Shown: in pieces, positions 1 through 7,560 of the stretch
Position numbering within the stretch: position 1 is the stretch's first letter
Layout of the letters: every line of letters starts with the position of its first letter
From: Bordetella parapertussis
Lineage (GTDB): Bacteria; Pseudomonadota; Gammaproteobacteria; Burkholderiales; Burkholderiaceae
DNA: 9,849 nt
Reading direction: 5' to 3'
Assembly: GCA_945901665.1 (NCBI GenBank)
Contig: CAMDLJ010000069.1
Coordinates: 1-9,849, forward strand
Notes under the pieces: generated by a model
The model's input: only the letters and a program-made list of their open reading frames with translations
Databases searched by the model: none
What the model was told of the DNA's origin: nothing
Position numbers and translations under genes: made by a program

Positions 1-62
1 TTTCTCACCCAGACAGGCTGCGCAGTCGGCCTGGGAACGACAAGGTTGATGAACAACCGCGA
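1..62 (-). other. Intercistronic gap after rpsD, with a small hairpin
   Basis: This is non-coding sequence between the rpsD stop and the window edge. In this gene order rpoA normally follows, but no rpoA start is visible here. On the minus strand the arms at 29-35 and 8-14 can pair over 7 bp with one G-U pair and a 14-nt loop. No U-run follows the hairpin, so it does not look like a terminator. It may be an mRNA structure or processing feature, or chance. Confidence 0.4.
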
Positions 63-686
63 TCAACGTGAATACAACTCGACGATGAGTGATTCATTGA
101 TGTCGGCAGCGAACTCGTCGCGATCCGGCACCTTTTTAAAGACACCCTCGGCCTTATCGGCGTTGACATCGACCCAAGCCGGCAAGCCCACTTGTTGTGC
201 CAACTGCAGCGCTTCGCCGACACGGTTTTGCTTTTTGGATTTTTCGCGCACCGCGATCACGTCACCCGTCTTGACCAAACAAGAAGGGATGTTGACCGAC
301 TTGCCATTGATGGTGATGGCTTTGTGCGAGACCAATTGGCGGGCCTCAGCGCGTGTCGAGCCAAAGCCCATGCGGTAAACCACATTGTCCAAACGCGACT
401 CCAGCAGGAACAACAAGTTCGCACCTGTGTTGCCCTTTTGGCGGTCAGCTTCTGCAAAATAGCGTCGGAACTGTCGCTCCAGCACACCATACATGCGCTT
501 GACTTTTTGCTTTTCACGCAACTGCAAACCGAAGTCAGAAGTACGCTGGCCAGAGGTGCGACCGTGTTGGCCGGGCTTGGAGTCGAACTTGGCCTTGTCA
601 CTGATCGAGCGACGGGCGCTCTTCAAGAACAGGTCCGTGCCTTCTCGGCGGGATAGTTTGGCCTTGGGGCCTAAGTAACGTGCCAC
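63..686 (-). CDS. rpsD: 30S ribosomal protein S4
   Basis: S4 is a primary 16S rRNA-binding protein that starts assembly of the 30S body. In enterobacteria it also represses the alpha operon. The 207-aa product has the family length. It starts [10 protein letters not shown], has a basic N-terminal region with no zinc-binding cysteines (zinc-free type), and carries the S4 RNA-binding domain at about residues 97-147, including [11 protein letters not shown] and the segment [12 protein letters not shown]. The start codon is GTG (684-686), preceded by AAAGGA about seven bases upstream. It lies 86 nt downstream of rpsK, an unusually long and hairpin-containing gap for this cluster. rpoA is expected next, beyond the window edge. 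Identity is certain. Confidence 0.98.
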   Translation of the reverse strand: MARYLGPKAKLSRREGTDLFLKSARRSISDKAKFDSKPGQHGRTSGQRTSDFGLQLREKQKVKRMYGVLERQFRRYFAEADRQKGNTGANLLFLLESRLDNVVYRMGFGSTRAEARQLVSHKAITINGKSVNIPSCLVKTGDVIAVREKSKKQNRVGEALQLAQQVGLPAWVDVNADKAEGVFKKVPDRDEFAADINESLIVELYSR

Positions 687-708
687 TTGATTTCCTTTGA
701 TGTCAACT

Positions 709-758
709 GCCCGCCACGGGGACGGGGAGCCTGTGCCACGAAAGCACAGGCGGTGGGC
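709..758 (-). promoter_or_regulatory. Structured leader between rpsK and rpsD
   Basis: An 8-bp perfect inverted repeat pairs 729-736 (GCCTGTGC) with 744-751 (GCACAGGC), leaving a 7-nt loop. It is enclosed by a second pairing of about 7 positions, 709-715 with 752-758, with one mismatch. Together they occupy most of the 86-nt gap before rpsD. No U-run follows, so an intrinsic terminator is unlikely. Possible roles are an RNase processing site, mRNA stabilisation or a binding site for S4. The structure is read directly from the sequence; the role is inference. Confidence 0.5.
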
Positions 759-772
759 TTGGGGTTAATGGA

Positions 773-1177
773 TCAGATGCGGCGGCGCTTTTGAGGGCGG
801 CAACCGTTGTGCGGAACCGGGGTCACATCGGAGATGGAGTTGATGCGAATGCCCAGAGAAGCCAAAGCACGCACAGACGACTCGCGACCGGGGCCGGGAC
901 CTTTGATTTCCACGTCCAGGTTTTTGATGCCCTGGTCGATGGCAGCACGACCAGCCACCTCAGAGGCCACTTGGGCTGCAAACGGGGTTGACTTGCGCGA
1001 ACCCTTGAAGCCTTGGCCACCCGAAGAAGCCCAAGACAATGCATTGCCTTGGCGATCGGTGATGGTGATGATCGTGTTGTTGAAAGAAGCGTGCACGTGC
1101 GCGATGCCGTCCGCGACATTCTTGCGAACTTTTTTGCGCACGCGCTGCGATGCGTTGTTGACTGGTGCTTTTGCCAT
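773..1177 (-). CDS. rpsK: 30S ribosomal protein S11
   Basis: S11 binds the 16S rRNA platform and forms part of the mRNA exit-channel region of the 30S subunit. The 134-aa protein is full length. It contains the conserved stretches [15 protein letters not shown] (about residues 27-41), [17 protein letters not shown] (51-67) and the C-terminal PHNGCRP followed by a basic tail. The HNG at 123-125 is the site known to form isoaspartate in E. coli S11. The ATG start is preceded by AAGG about eight bases upstream, 13 nt after the rpsM stop. The gene sits in the standard alpha-operon order rpsM-rpsK-rpsD. Confidence 0.98.
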   Translation of the reverse strand: MAKAPVNNASQRVRKKVRKNVADGIAHVHASFNNTIITITDRQGNALSWASSGGQGFKGSRKSTPFAAQVASEVAGRAAIDQGIKNLDVEIKGPGPGRESSVRALASLGIRINSISDVTPVPHNGCRPQKRRRI

Positions 1178-1190
1178 GGTGTTGCCTTAA

Positions 1191-1556
1191 TTATTTCTTC
1201 AGGGCTTGTGCGGCCTTGCGCGGACCTTTGCGGGTGCGTGCATTGGTGCGGGTGCGCTGGCCGCGCATTGGCAGACCACGGCGATGTCTGAAGCCACGGT
1301 AGCAGCCGATGTCCATCAATCGCTTGATGTTCATGGTGGTTTCGCGGCGCAGATCACCTTCAATGGTGAGCGCATTGATTTGCTCGCGGATTTTTTCCAA
1401 CTCAGGGTCGGTCAAATCTTTGATTTTTTTAGCATAGTCAATGCCACACGCCACGCAAATTTTGCGGGCGCGGGTTCTGCCAATGCCGAAAATAGCCGTC
1501 AAGCCCACTTCAGCGTGCTTGTGCGGAGGAATATTGATACCAGCGATACGTGCCAT
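1191..1556 (-). CDS. rpsM: 30S ribosomal protein S13
   Basis: S13 sits in the 30S head and contacts P-site tRNA and the 50S subunit through inter-subunit bridges. The 121-aa protein opens [10 protein letters not shown], has the helix-two-turn-helix region with IFGIGRTRA at about 23-31, and ends in the basic extension [13 protein letters not shown] that reaches towards tRNA. The ATG has AGAGGA upstream at good spacing. The gap from rpmJ is only 25 nt, so there is no room for the long pseudoknot leader through which S4 represses rpsM in E. coli. Regulation of this part of the operon must therefore work differently or use another site. Confidence 0.98.
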   Translation of the reverse strand: MARIAGINIPPHKHAEVGLTAIFGIGRTRARKICVACGIDYAKKIKDLTDPELEKIREQINALTIEGDLRRETTMNIKRLMDIGCYRGFRHRRGLPMRGQRTRTNARTRKGPRKAAQALKK

Positions 1557-1581
1557 GTGCGTCCTCTTTAATCCCAGTCCA

Positions 1582-1695
1582 TCAACCTTGGCGCTGTTTG
1601 TGGCGCGGATCTGTACAGATCACACGAACCACACCCTTGCGCCGGATGATCTTGCAGTTGCGGCAAATTTTCTTGACCGAAGCCGAAACCCTCAT
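1582..1695 (-). CDS. rpmJ: 50S ribosomal protein L36, zinc-binding form
   Basis: This 37-aa protein was read by hand on the minus strand. It begins [15 protein letters not shown] and ends [11 protein letters not shown] before a TGA stop at 1582-1584. C11, C14, C27 and H32 form the Cys3-His zinc site of the C+ type of L36, which packs against 23S rRNA as a small late-assembling 50S protein. The ATG (1693-1695) has TAGGAGAG at ideal spacing. The position between infA and rpsM is the normal junction of the spc and alpha blocks in this group. A hairpin followed by four U lies just upstream of its ribosome binding site. Confidence 0.97.
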   Translation of the reverse strand: MRVSASVKKICRNCKIIRRKGVVRVICTDPRHKQRQG

Positions 1696-1706
1696 TTCAC
1701 TCTCCT

Positions 1707-1730
1707 AAAAGCCCGGACTCTGATCCAGGC
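1707..1730 (-). promoter_or_regulatory. Hairpin with short U-run before rpmJ (possible attenuator)
   Basis: On the minus strand GCCTGGA (1724-1730) pairs with TCCGGGC (1711-1717) over 7 bp including one U-G pair, with a 6-nt loop. TTTT (1707-1710) follows, and the rpmJ ribosome binding site follows immediately. The shape resembles a weak intrinsic terminator or attenuator at the spc/alpha boundary, or a structure that tunes access to the rpmJ start. The U-run is short and essential genes lie downstream, so full termination here is not expected. Confidence 0.4.
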
Positions 1731-1767
1731 ACATTGTCAACTTGCTTAACCTTCTCAGCCCCTCGCC

Positions 1768-1986
1768 TCACTTGGCGCGGAACACAATCCTGGCCCTGCT
1801 CAAATCGTAGGGCGTCAATTCCACCGTCACCTTGTCTCCTGGCAGGATGCGGATGTAGTGCATGCGCATCTTTCCAGAAATGTGACCCAATACCACGTGG
1901 CCGTTCTCTAACTTCACCCGAAATGTGGCGTTGGGCAGGTTTTCAACCACCTCGCCCTGCATTTGGATCACATCATCTTTGGACAT
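1768..1986 (-). CDS. infA: Translation initiation factor IF-1
   Basis: IF-1 is a small OB-fold protein that binds the 30S A site with IF-2 and IF-3 during initiation. The 72-aa length matches the family exactly. The sequence shows [20 protein letters not shown] (about residues 11-30), [17 protein letters not shown] (about 34-50) and the terminal [11 protein letters not shown], all typical of IF-1. The ATG follows the secY stop by 6 nt with only a weak AAAGA as ribosome binding site, suggesting translational coupling to secY. Unlike E. coli, where infA is at a separate locus, here it lies in the ribosomal operon, as in many betaproteobacteria and Gram-positives. Confidence 0.97.
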   Translation of the reverse strand: MSKDDVIQMQGEVVENLPNATFRVKLENGHVVLGHISGKMRMHYIRILPGDKVTVELTPYDLSRARIVFRAK

Positions 1987-1992
1987 GCGTCT

Positions 1993-3309
1993 TTAGCCAC
2001 CCAAGCTCGTGCGGAAATTGGCCTTCTTCAAAAGCGAATCGTATTGCTGGCTCATCAAGTAGTTTTGCACCTGGGCCATGAAGTCCATGGTCACCACCAC
2101 AATGATCAGCAAAGACGTGCCACCGAAGTAGAAAGGAACGTTGTATTTCAAAATCAGAAATTCGGGCAACAAGCACACAAAGGTGATGTAGATGGCGCCA
2201 GCCAAAGTCAGGCGGATCAAAATTTTGTCAATGTGCTTGGCGGTTTGCTCACCCGGTCGGATGCCTGGAATGAATGCACCGCTTTTCTTCAAGTTGTCAG
2301 CGGTTTCACGGCTATTGAACACCAAGGCGGTGTAGAAAAAGCAGAAAAACACAATCGCGCCGGCGTACAGCATCACGTAAATGGGCTGCCCCGGCGACAA
2401 AGCGCCAGCGATGTCTTTGAGCCAGCGCATGCTGTCGCCAGAAGTGAACCAACTGACCACCGTGGCCGGCAACAAAATGATGGAAGACGCAAAAATGGGT
2501 GGTATCACGCCGGACATATTGAGCTTGAGCGGCAGGTGCGAGGCTTGACCGCCATACACCTTGTTGCCCACTTGTCGGCGCGCGTAGTTGACCAAGATTT
2601 TGCGCTGACCGCGCTCGACAAACACCACAAAGTAGGTGACCAAGCCGACAACGACAACGATAAAGATGGCCACAAGCACACTCATGGCGCCAGTGCGAAC
2701 CAACTCCAGCAGACCACCGATGGCGCCAGGCAAGCCCGCGGCGATGCCGCCAAAAATCAAAATAGAGATGCCGTTGCCCAAGCCGCGCTCAGTGATTTGT
2801 TCACCCAACCACATCAAAAACATGGTGCCTGCGGTCAACGTGACCACAGCGGTGATGCGAAAACCCACACCCGGCGCCATCACCAAACCGGCCGAGGACT
2901 CCAACGCCAAAGCGATGCCCATGGACTGAAACAGAGCCAGGCCCAAGGTGCCATAGCGGGTGTACTGGGTGATTTTGCGACGACCGGACTCGCCTTCTTT
3001 CTTCAACTGCTCCAACGTGGGCACCACGTAGGCCATCAATTGCATGATGATGGAGGCAGAGATATAGGGCATGATGCCCAGAGCAAACACAGTGAAGCGC
3101 GACAAAGCGCCACCCGAGAACATATTGAACAAACTCAGGATGCCGCCTTGCTGTCCATTGAACAGTTGCTGCAACTGGGCCGGATCAATACCGGGCACAG
3201 GAATGTGTGCACCCACCCGGTAGACCACCAGCGCGAGCAGCAAAAACACCAAACGGCGACGCAGGTCACCGTGGTTGCCGTTTTTGGATGTCGATGCAGA
3301 AGTGGCCAA
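1993..3309 (-). CDS. secY: Preprotein translocase subunit SecY
   Basis: SecY is the channel-forming inner-membrane subunit of SecYEG, which exports or inserts proteins with SecA or the ribosome. From the chosen start it is 438 aa with about ten hydrophobic segments. It shows the plug/TM2 signature [15 protein letters not shown] (78-92) and the cytoplasmic loop with GIRPGEQT (349-356), whose arginine matters for SecA-driven transport. I chose TTG at 3307-3309, which gives [19 protein letters not shown]. An in-frame ATG at 3399 would add 30 residues not typical of the family and overlap rplO by 65 nt. The ribosome binding site before TTG is weak (AACGAG about 7 nt upstream). The start choice is inference; the family is certain. 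Confidence 0.97.
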   Translation of the reverse strand: MATSASTSKNGNHGDLRRRLVFLLLALVVYRVGAHIPVPGIDPAQLQQLFNGQQGGILSLFNMFSGGALSRFTVFALGIMPYISASIIMQLMAYVVPTLEQLKKEGESGRRKITQYTRYGTLGLALFQSMGIALALESSAGLVMAPGVGFRITAVVTLTAGTMFLMWLGEQITERGLGNGISILIFGGIAAGLPGAIGGLLELVRTGAMSVLVAIFIVVVVGLVTYFVVFVERGQRKILVNYARRQVGNKVYGGQASHLPLKLNMSGVIPPIFASSIILLPATVVSWFTSGDSMRWLKDIAGALSPGQPIYVMLYAGAIVFFCFFYTALVFNSRETADNLKKSGAFIPGIRPGEQTAKHIDKILIRLTLAGAIYITFVCLLPEFLILKYNVPFYFGGTSLLIIVVVTMDFMAQVQNYLMSQQYDSLLKKANFRTSLGG

Positions 3310-3334
3310 GGCAGGACTCGTTATTTTTTTAAGC

Positions 3335-3766
3335 TCAGGCCACCGAGCCGCCAGCGGCTTCAATGGCAGCTTTGGCACCCGCTGTGGCACCAATGCCATT
3401 GAGCTTCACGGCGCGTTTGATCTCGCCGGTCTTGATGATCTTGACCACACGCACCAACTCGCCCACCAAACCAGCGGCCTTGAGGTTGAGGATGTTGACC
3501 TCGTCCAAGCCCAAACGATCCAACGCGGTCAAAGTGACCTCTTCGTTGAAACGCAAGGTACGGGACTTGAAGCCGCGCTTGGGCAAGCGGCGCTGCAAAG
3601 GCATTTGACCGCCTTCAAAACCCACTTTGTGGTAACCACCTGAACGTGATTTTTGACCTTTGTGACCACGGCCAGCGGTTTTACCCAGGCCAGAGCCAAT
3701 ACCGCGGCCAACGCGGCGGCGGTTGGGGCGTGAACCATCGGCTGGTTTGATCGTGTTGAGTTCCAT
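3335..3766 (-). CDS. rplO: 50S ribosomal protein L15
   Basis: L15 is a 23S rRNA-binding protein needed late in 50S assembly. The 143-aa product begins [20 protein letters not shown]. It has the glycine/basic N-terminal arm with [19 protein letters not shown] (about 26-44), then [12 protein letters not shown], the usual pattern of L15. The ATG is preceded by AAAGG, which overlaps the rpmD stop codon; the gap is 9 nt. secY follows, the conserved rplO-secY order that links ribosome and translocon synthesis. Confidence 0.98.
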   Translation of the reverse strand: MELNTIKPADGSRPNRRRVGRGIGSGLGKTAGRGHKGQKSRSGGYHKVGFEGGQMPLQRRLPKRGFKSRTLRFNEEVTLTALDRLGLDEVNILNLKAAGLVGELVRVVKIIKTGEIKRAVKLNGIGATAGAKAAIEAAGGSVA

Positions 3767-3775
3767 GTTGAACCT

Positions 3776-3958
3776 TTAAAGCACTTTGACCAGATAGCTG
3801 ATCTTGTTGATCATGCCGCGCACTGCGGGTGTGTCCTGCAGTTCGCTCACGCTGTTGATTTTGCGCAAGCCCAGACCACGCACAGTGGCGCGGTGAGACT
3901 CTTTGGTGCCAATGGGGCTGCGCACGAGTTTGATTTTGACGGTGGGGTTGGCGGTCAT
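3776..3958 (-). CDS. rpmD: 50S ribosomal protein L30
   Basis: L30 is a small 50S protein with a ferredoxin-like fold. I start it at the ATG 3956-3958, giving 60 aa ([20 protein letters not shown]...), the usual bacterial length, with an ACGGAG ribosome binding site about 6 nt upstream. An in-frame start at 4003 would overlap the end of rpsE by 32 nt and adds non-homologous residues, so I reject it. The core [20 protein letters not shown] (about 10-29) is characteristic. It lies 13 nt after rpsE and 9 nt before rplO. Confidence 0.97.
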   Translation of the reverse strand: MTANPTVKIKLVRSPIGTKESHRATVRGLGLRKINSVSELQDTPAVRGMINKISYLVKVL

Positions 3959-3971
3959 GGTTGACTCCGTA

Positions 3972-4490
3972 TCAAGCGAAGATGTCTTCAACCGACTTGC
4001 CACGCTTGGCCGCGACTTCTGAAGCCGTGGTGCAACGTTGCAAGGCGTCCAACGTGGCGCGAACCATGTTGTAAGGGTTGGAAGACCCGTGGCTCTTGGC
4101 CACGATGTCGGTGATGCCCATCACTTCGAACACAGCGCGCATGGGGCCGCCGGCAATGATGCCCGTGCCCTTGGGGGCGGGGTTCATCATCACGCTTGCA
4201 GCGCCGTGGTGGCCCGTCACAAAGTGGTGGATGGTGCCGTTCTTCAATGACACCTTGTTCATGTTGCGGCGCGCCTCTTCCATGGCTTTTTGCACAGCCA
4301 GTGGCACTTCTTTGGATTTGCCCTTGCCCATGCCAACGCGGCCATCTCCATCGCCCACCACGGTCAGTGCTGCAAAACCCAAAATTCGACCGCCCTTGAC
4401 CACTTTGGTGACACGGTTGACCGCGATCATTTTCTCGCGCATGCCGTCATCACGGGCGCTGTCTTGCACTTTAGCTTGAACTTTTGCCAT
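3972..4490 (-). CDS. rpsE: 30S ribosomal protein S5
   Basis: S5 lies at the back of the 30S subunit near the mRNA entry and decoding region and influences fidelity. The 172-aa protein has the N-terminal dsRNA-binding-like domain with [13 protein letters not shown] (about 30-42), the glycine-rich [20 protein letters not shown] (44-63), and the C-terminal domain with [13 protein letters not shown] and the segment from NPYNMVRAT onward. The region at 20-35 corresponds to the loop where spectinomycin resistance arises in E. coli; it shows the normal VKGGR. The ATG is preceded by CGGAA, 15 nt after the rplR stop. Confidence 0.98.
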   Translation of the reverse strand: MAKVQAKVQDSARDDGMREKMIAVNRVTKVVKGGRILGFAALTVVGDGDGRVGMGKGKSKEVPLAVQKAMEEARRNMNKVSLKNGTIHHFVTGHHGAASVMMNPAPKGTGIIAGGPMRAVFEVMGITDIVAKSHGSSNPYNMVRATLDALQRCTTASEVAAKRGKSVEDIFA

Positions 4491-4505
4491 GTTGAATTCC
4501 GATCT

Positions 4506-4871
4506 TTAGAACTGCAAGCCAGCTTCGCGAGCGGCTTCGGCCAACGCCTTGACGCGGCCATGAAAAGCAAAGCCAGAGCGGTCGAATGCCACCTTGTCAA
4601 TGCCAGCAGCTTTCGCCTTTTCAGCGATGCGCTTGCCAATGATTTGGGCTGCGGCAGCCGTGGCACCCTTGCCCGAGGCGCCTAATGACTGGCGCACCTC
4701 GACCTCAGCGGTGGAGGCGGTGGCAATCACCTTGGCACCGTCGCCAGAAATGACGCTGGCGTAGATGTGCAAATTGGTGCGGTTGACGGTCAAACGCGCC
4801 ACGCCTTGCTTGGCAATGCGGATGCGGGTTTGACGGGCCCTGCGGAGTCGTTGCTCTTTTTTGGTCAACAT
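4506..4871 (-). CDS. rplR: 50S ribosomal protein L18
   Basis: L18 binds 5S rRNA together with L5 and joins it to the 50S central protuberance. The 121-aa protein begins [16 protein letters not shown]. It has the core [16 protein letters not shown] (about 26-41), then AKVIATAST and [13 protein letters not shown], and ends [19 protein letters not shown], all typical. The ATG has AAGGA about 8 nt upstream, 11 nt after the rplF stop. Confidence 0.98.
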   Translation of the reverse strand: MLTKKEQRLRRARQTRIRIAKQGVARLTVNRTNLHIYASVISGDGAKVIATASTAEVEVRQSLGASGKGATAAAAQIIGKRIAEKAKAAGIDKVAFDRSGFAFHGRVKALAEAAREAGLQF

Positions 4872-4882
4872 GCTGCCGTTCC

Positions 4883-5416
4883 TTATTTCTTCTTGGTCTC
4901 TTTGATCGTGATTTTTTCGTCCGAATAACGGATGCCTTTGCCCTTGTAGGGCTCGGGCGGACGAATGGCACGGATCTCAGCGGCGATTTGACCCACGCGT
5001 TGGCGGTCAGCACCTTTGATGATGATTTCTGTTGGGGCGGGAGTTTCCACCTTGATGCCCGCAGGCATTTCTTTGTCAACCGGGTGCGAAAAGCCCACCG
5101 TCAGGTTGAGCTTGCTGCCCTGGGCCGCAGCTTTGTAGCCCACGCCCACCAGGTTGAGTTTTTTCTCAAACCCTTTGGTAACCCCAATGACCATGTTGTT
5201 GACCAACTGGCGCATGGTGCCGCTCATCGCATTGGCTTCACGCGACTCATTGGCGGGCAAAAAGGTGATGTTGGCCGCATCCTTTTGGATGTTGACCAAG
5301 GCATTGTTGGCGATGTGCAAATGACCACCCGTGCCCTTGACACTGATTTGTTGAGGCGCAATGGTCACATCCACTCCAGCGGGGACGACCACAGGCATTT
5401 TTCCTACTCGAGACAT
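4883..5416 (-). CDS. rplF: 50S ribosomal protein L6
   Basis: L6 binds 23S rRNA near the sarcin-ricin loop and supports translation-factor binding. I start at the ATG 5414-5416, giving 177 aa beginning [17 protein letters not shown], with an AAGGAG ribosome binding site about 8 nt upstream. A longer in-frame reading from 5464 would run into rpsH and is rejected. The protein shows the two repeated L6 domains and the C-terminal signature [11 protein letters not shown] (154-164), followed by a lysine tail. It lies 19 nt after rpsH. Confidence 0.98.
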   Translation of the reverse strand: MSRVGKMPVVVPAGVDVTIAPQQISVKGTGGHLHIANNALVNIQKDAANITFLPANESREANAMSGTMRQLVNNMVIGVTKGFEKKLNLVGVGYKAAAQGSKLNLTVGFSHPVDKEMPAGIKVETPAPTEIIIKGADRQRVGQIAAEIRAIRPPEPYKGKGIRYSDEKITIKETKKK

Positions 5417-5435
5417 GTCTGTTTCTCCTTGGGGC

Positions 5436-5831
5436 TTAGGCCACGTAGCACAGCACTTCACCACCGATGCCGGTGGCGCGCGCTTTGCGATCGGTCATCA
5501 CGCCTTTGGAGGTGGTGACAATCGCCACACCCAACCCGTTCATGACCTGGGGAATGGCGCCGCTGCCTTTGTAAACGCGCAAGCCAGGGCGGCTGACGCG
5601 CTCAATGCGCTCGATCACTGGGCGTCCAGCGTAATACTTGAGGGCAATTTCCAATTCGGTTTTACCCGTGTCGGTTTTGACATGGAAGCCGTCGATGTAG
5701 CCTTCATCCTTGAGAACCTGGGCAATCGCCACCTTCACTTTGGAAGAGGGCACGCTCACAGTGGGCTTGGCCACCATTTGCGCATTGCGAATGCGGGTCA
5801 GCAAGTCGGCGATGGGGTCACTCATGCTCAT
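5436..5831 (-). CDS. rpsH: 30S ribosomal protein S8
   Basis: S8 is a primary 16S rRNA-binding protein of the 30S platform. In E. coli it represses the spc operon by binding mRNA near the rplX/rplE junction. The 131-aa product begins [18 protein letters not shown] and carries the C-terminal signature [17 protein letters not shown] (101-117). AGGAGA lies about 9 nt before the first ATG; the second ATG two codons later is also possible. It follows rpsN by 20 nt, the classical order. S8 autoregulation of this operon is plausible from the family, but I cannot confirm the RNA site by eye. Confidence 0.98.
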   Translation of the reverse strand: MSMSDPIADLLTRIRNAQMVAKPTVSVPSSKVKVAIAQVLKDEGYIDGFHVKTDTGKTELEIALKYYAGRPVIERIERVSRPGLRVYKGSGAIPQVMNGLGVAIVTTSKGVMTDRKARATGIGGEVLCYVA

Positions 5832-5851
5832 ATTGAATATCTCCTGCCCGT

Positions 5852-6157
5852 TTACCAGCTGGCTTTGGTGATGCCGGGAATCTGGCCTGCGAAGGCCATT
5901 TCACGGATCTTGGCGCGTCCCAAACCAAATTGGCGGAACGTGCCACGCGGGCGACCGGTGATTTCGCAGCGGTTGCGTTGACGTGTGGGGTTGGCATTGC
6001 GGGGCATCTTTTGCAAGGCCAGGCGCGCATCAGCACGCTCTTGGTCTGAATGCTTGGCGCTGCCCGCAATGGCCTTGAGTTCGGCGTATTTTTGAGCGTA
6101 CTTGGCGACCAGTTTGTCGCGCTTGAGTTCGCGTTCGATCAATGCTACTTTTGCCAC
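5852..6157 (-). CDS. rpsN: 30S ribosomal protein S14, zinc-free form
   Basis: S14 binds the 30S head late in assembly. I start at GTG 6155-6157, giving 101 aa ([20 protein letters not shown]...), the length of the E. coli protein. GAGGT sits about 6 nt upstream and overlaps the rplE stop. A reading from 6211 would overlap rplE by 46 nt with unrelated residues and is rejected. The C-terminal signature [12 protein letters not shown] (61-72) has a single cysteine and no CxxC pairs, so this is the zinc-independent long form. Confidence 0.97.
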   Translation of the reverse strand: MAKVALIERELKRDKLVAKYAQKYAELKAIAGSAKHSDQERADARLALQKMPRNANPTRQRNRCEITGRPRGTFRQFGLGRAKIREMAFAGQIPGITKASW

Positions 6158-6165
6158 GTTGTACC

Positions 6166-6711
6166 TCAGTTCTTGAACGGGAAGCGGAAACCAGTGAGGA
6201 GCGCCTTGCACTCTTCATCGGTCTTGGCTGTCGTGGTGATGCTGATGTTGAGACCGCGCAAGGCGTCGACCTTGTCGTACTCAATTTCAGGGAAGATGAT
6301 TTGCTCTTTGACGCCGATGTTGTAGTTGCCACGGCCATCGAAAGCGCGACCAGAGATACCCCGGAAGTCACGCACACGGGGCAGGGCCACGGTGACAAAG
6401 CGGTCCAAGAACTCAAACATGCGCACGCCACGCAAGGTGACCATGCAGCCAATGGCTTGCTCTTCACGGATTTTGAAGCCAGCGATGGCTTTCTTGGCCT
6501 TGGTGACCACAGGCTTTTGGCCGGCGATTTTGGTCAAGTCGGAAACAGCGTGCTCCATGACCTTTTTGTCGGCCACAGCCTCACTGACACCCATGTTCAA
6601 GGTGATCTTGGTCAAACGAGGCACCTGCATCGGCGACTTGTAGCCAAACTTAGCGATCAGCTCCGGAACCAGCTTTTCTCTGTAATGTTGTTGCAAACGT
6701 GCCATGGTCAT
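6166..6711 (-). CDS. rplE: 50S ribosomal protein L5
   Basis: L5 binds 5S rRNA with L18 and forms part of the central protuberance, contacting P-site tRNA. The product is 181 aa from the ATG that overlaps the rplX stop (ATGA, 6708-6711), or 179 aa from the ATG at 6705, which gives [13 protein letters not shown] and is the usual family form. The segments [26 protein letters not shown] and [20 protein letters not shown] are diagnostic. The overlap with rplX suggests translational coupling. In E. coli this junction is where S8 represses the operon. Confidence 0.97.
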   Translation of the reverse strand: MTMARLQQHYREKLVPELIAKFGYKSPMQVPRLTKITLNMGVSEAVADKKVMEHAVSDLTKIAGQKPVVTKAKKAIAGFKIREEQAIGCMVTLRGVRMFEFLDRFVTVALPRVRDFRGISGRAFDGRGNYNIGVKEQIIFPEIEYDKVDALRGLNISITTTAKTDEECKALLTGFRFPFKN

Positions 6712-7028
6712 GCCGCCTTGATTTCTTCGCCGCTGGACTTGAAAACACGCACTTTGGTGCCGTCGGCCAACACCTTGATGCCCACCCGATCGGCCTTGCC
6801 GGAGGCGGCGTTGTAAATGGCCACATTGGACTGGTGAATGGCCATGGACTTCTCCACGATGCCACCCGTTGTGCCCGCCATGGGGTTGGGCTTGGTGTGC
6901 TTTTTGACCATGTTGATACCGTCGATCAACAGGTGCGTTTCGTCTTTGCGAATCGACACTTTGCCGCGCTTGCCTTTGTCACGACCGGTGATGACGATCA
7001 CCTCGTCGCCTTTGCGAATTTTGTTCAT
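6708..7028 (-). CDS. rplX: 50S ribosomal protein L24
   Basis: L24 initiates 50S assembly by binding the 5' end of 23S rRNA. The 106-aa protein has the N-terminal KOW motif ([19 protein letters not shown], about 6-24) and the conserved [11 protein letters not shown] (about 38-48) and [11 protein letters not shown] (about 55-65). The ATG has GAGGA about 7 nt upstream, overlapping the rplN stop; the gap is 9 nt. Its stop overlaps the rplE start. Confidence 0.98.
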   Translation of the reverse strand: MNKIRKGDEVIVITGRDKGKRGKVSIRKDETHLLIDGINMVKKHTKPNPMAGTTGGIVEKSMAIHQSNVAIYNAASGKADRVGIKVLADGTKVRVFKSSGEEIKAA

Positions 7029-7037
7029 GGCCCGTCC

Positions 7038-7406
7038 TCAGAGAACTTCAGGCGCCAAAGACACGATCTTCATGAACCGCTCATTGCGCAGTTCGCGCGT
7101 GACCGGGCCAAAGATGCGGGTGCCAATGGGCTCCAACTTAGCATTGAGCAACACAGCAGCGTTGCCATCGAACTTGACAAGTGAGCCGTCACTGCGGCGA
7201 ATGCCCTTGGCAGTGCGAACCACCACAGCGCTATAGATCTCGCCTTTTTTGACGCGACCGCGTGGCGCAGCTTCTTTGATGCTCACTTTGATGATGTCAC
7301 CAACACTCGCATAGCGACGCTTGGATCCGCCGAGCACCTTGATGCACAAAACGGACTTCGCGCCGGTGTTGTCGGCGACATCTAACCGAGATTCAGTCTG
7401 GATCAT
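7038..7406 (-). CDS. rplN: 50S ribosomal protein L14, first gene of the operon
   Basis: L14 sits at the 50S subunit interface, contacts 16S rRNA in bridges and is the docking site of the silencing factor RsfS. I start at the ATG 7404-7406, giving 122 aa ([19 protein letters not shown]...), the standard length. [19 protein letters not shown] (about 28-46) and [13 protein letters not shown] (about 96-108) are typical. The ribosome binding site is weak (GGGA about 10 nt upstream). An in-frame ATG 26 codons upstream, at 7484, is open but not family-like. This is the first gene after the promoter at 7556-7585, so rplN begins the transcript without a preceding rpsQ. Confidence 0.97.
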   Translation of the reverse strand: MIQTESRLDVADNTGAKSVLCIKVLGGSKRRYASVGDIIKVSIKEAAPRGRVKKGEIYSAVVVRTAKGIRRSDGSLVKFDGNAAVLLNAKLEPIGTRIFGPVTRELRNERFMKIVSLAPEVL

Positions 7407-7526
7407 TTCAATGTTTCCCAACTTGTACCAAAGCTTGGAGCCGTTGCCAGCCGCGCACACTTCGATCAGTCTTGGTCCCGTCATCCGCGCTGCGAACCAC
7501 TCGCCGCGCCTCAGTTGGGGTAGATA

Positions 7527-7549
7527 CTTTGCTTGAAATTCAAGCGAAG
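7527..7549 (-). repeat. Palindrome at the predicted start of the ribosomal transcript
   Basis: A perfect 7-bp inverted repeat with one central base, GCTTGAAATTCAAGC (7531-7545), extends to 11-bp arms with one mismatch (CTTTGCTTGAA and TTCAAGCGAAG). It lies exactly where transcription from the leftward promoter should begin. In RNA it could fold into a 5'-terminal hairpin with an AAUUU loop. It could instead be a DNA operator. The repeat is directly visible; its function is inferred. Confidence 0.5.
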
Positions 7550-7560
7550 CCGCAGATTAT
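7533..7560 (+). promoter_or_regulatory. Possible weak promoter towards proC
   Basis: On the plus strand TTGAAA (7533-7538) lies 16 bp before GATTAT (7555-7560), matching five and four of six consensus bases. It would overlap the -10 box of the opposing ribosomal promoter and leave a leader of about 190 nt before proC. The spacing is acceptable but the long leader makes this only a candidate. Confidence 0.28.

Noticed and set aside
701..706. TTGACA on the minus strand just before rpsD
   Set aside because: No -10 box lies at a usable spacing; the downstream bases are the rpsD ribosome binding site and start codon.
1735..1740. Perfect TTGACA on the minus strand between infA and rpmJ
   Set aside because: No acceptable -10 box occurs 15-19 bp downstream; that stretch is the GC-rich hairpin.
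1963..3402. 479-codon open frame on the plus strand opposite secY
   Set aside because: It is the antisense of a certain gene, is rich in His/Gln as expected for an antisense shadow, and has no recognisable domain.
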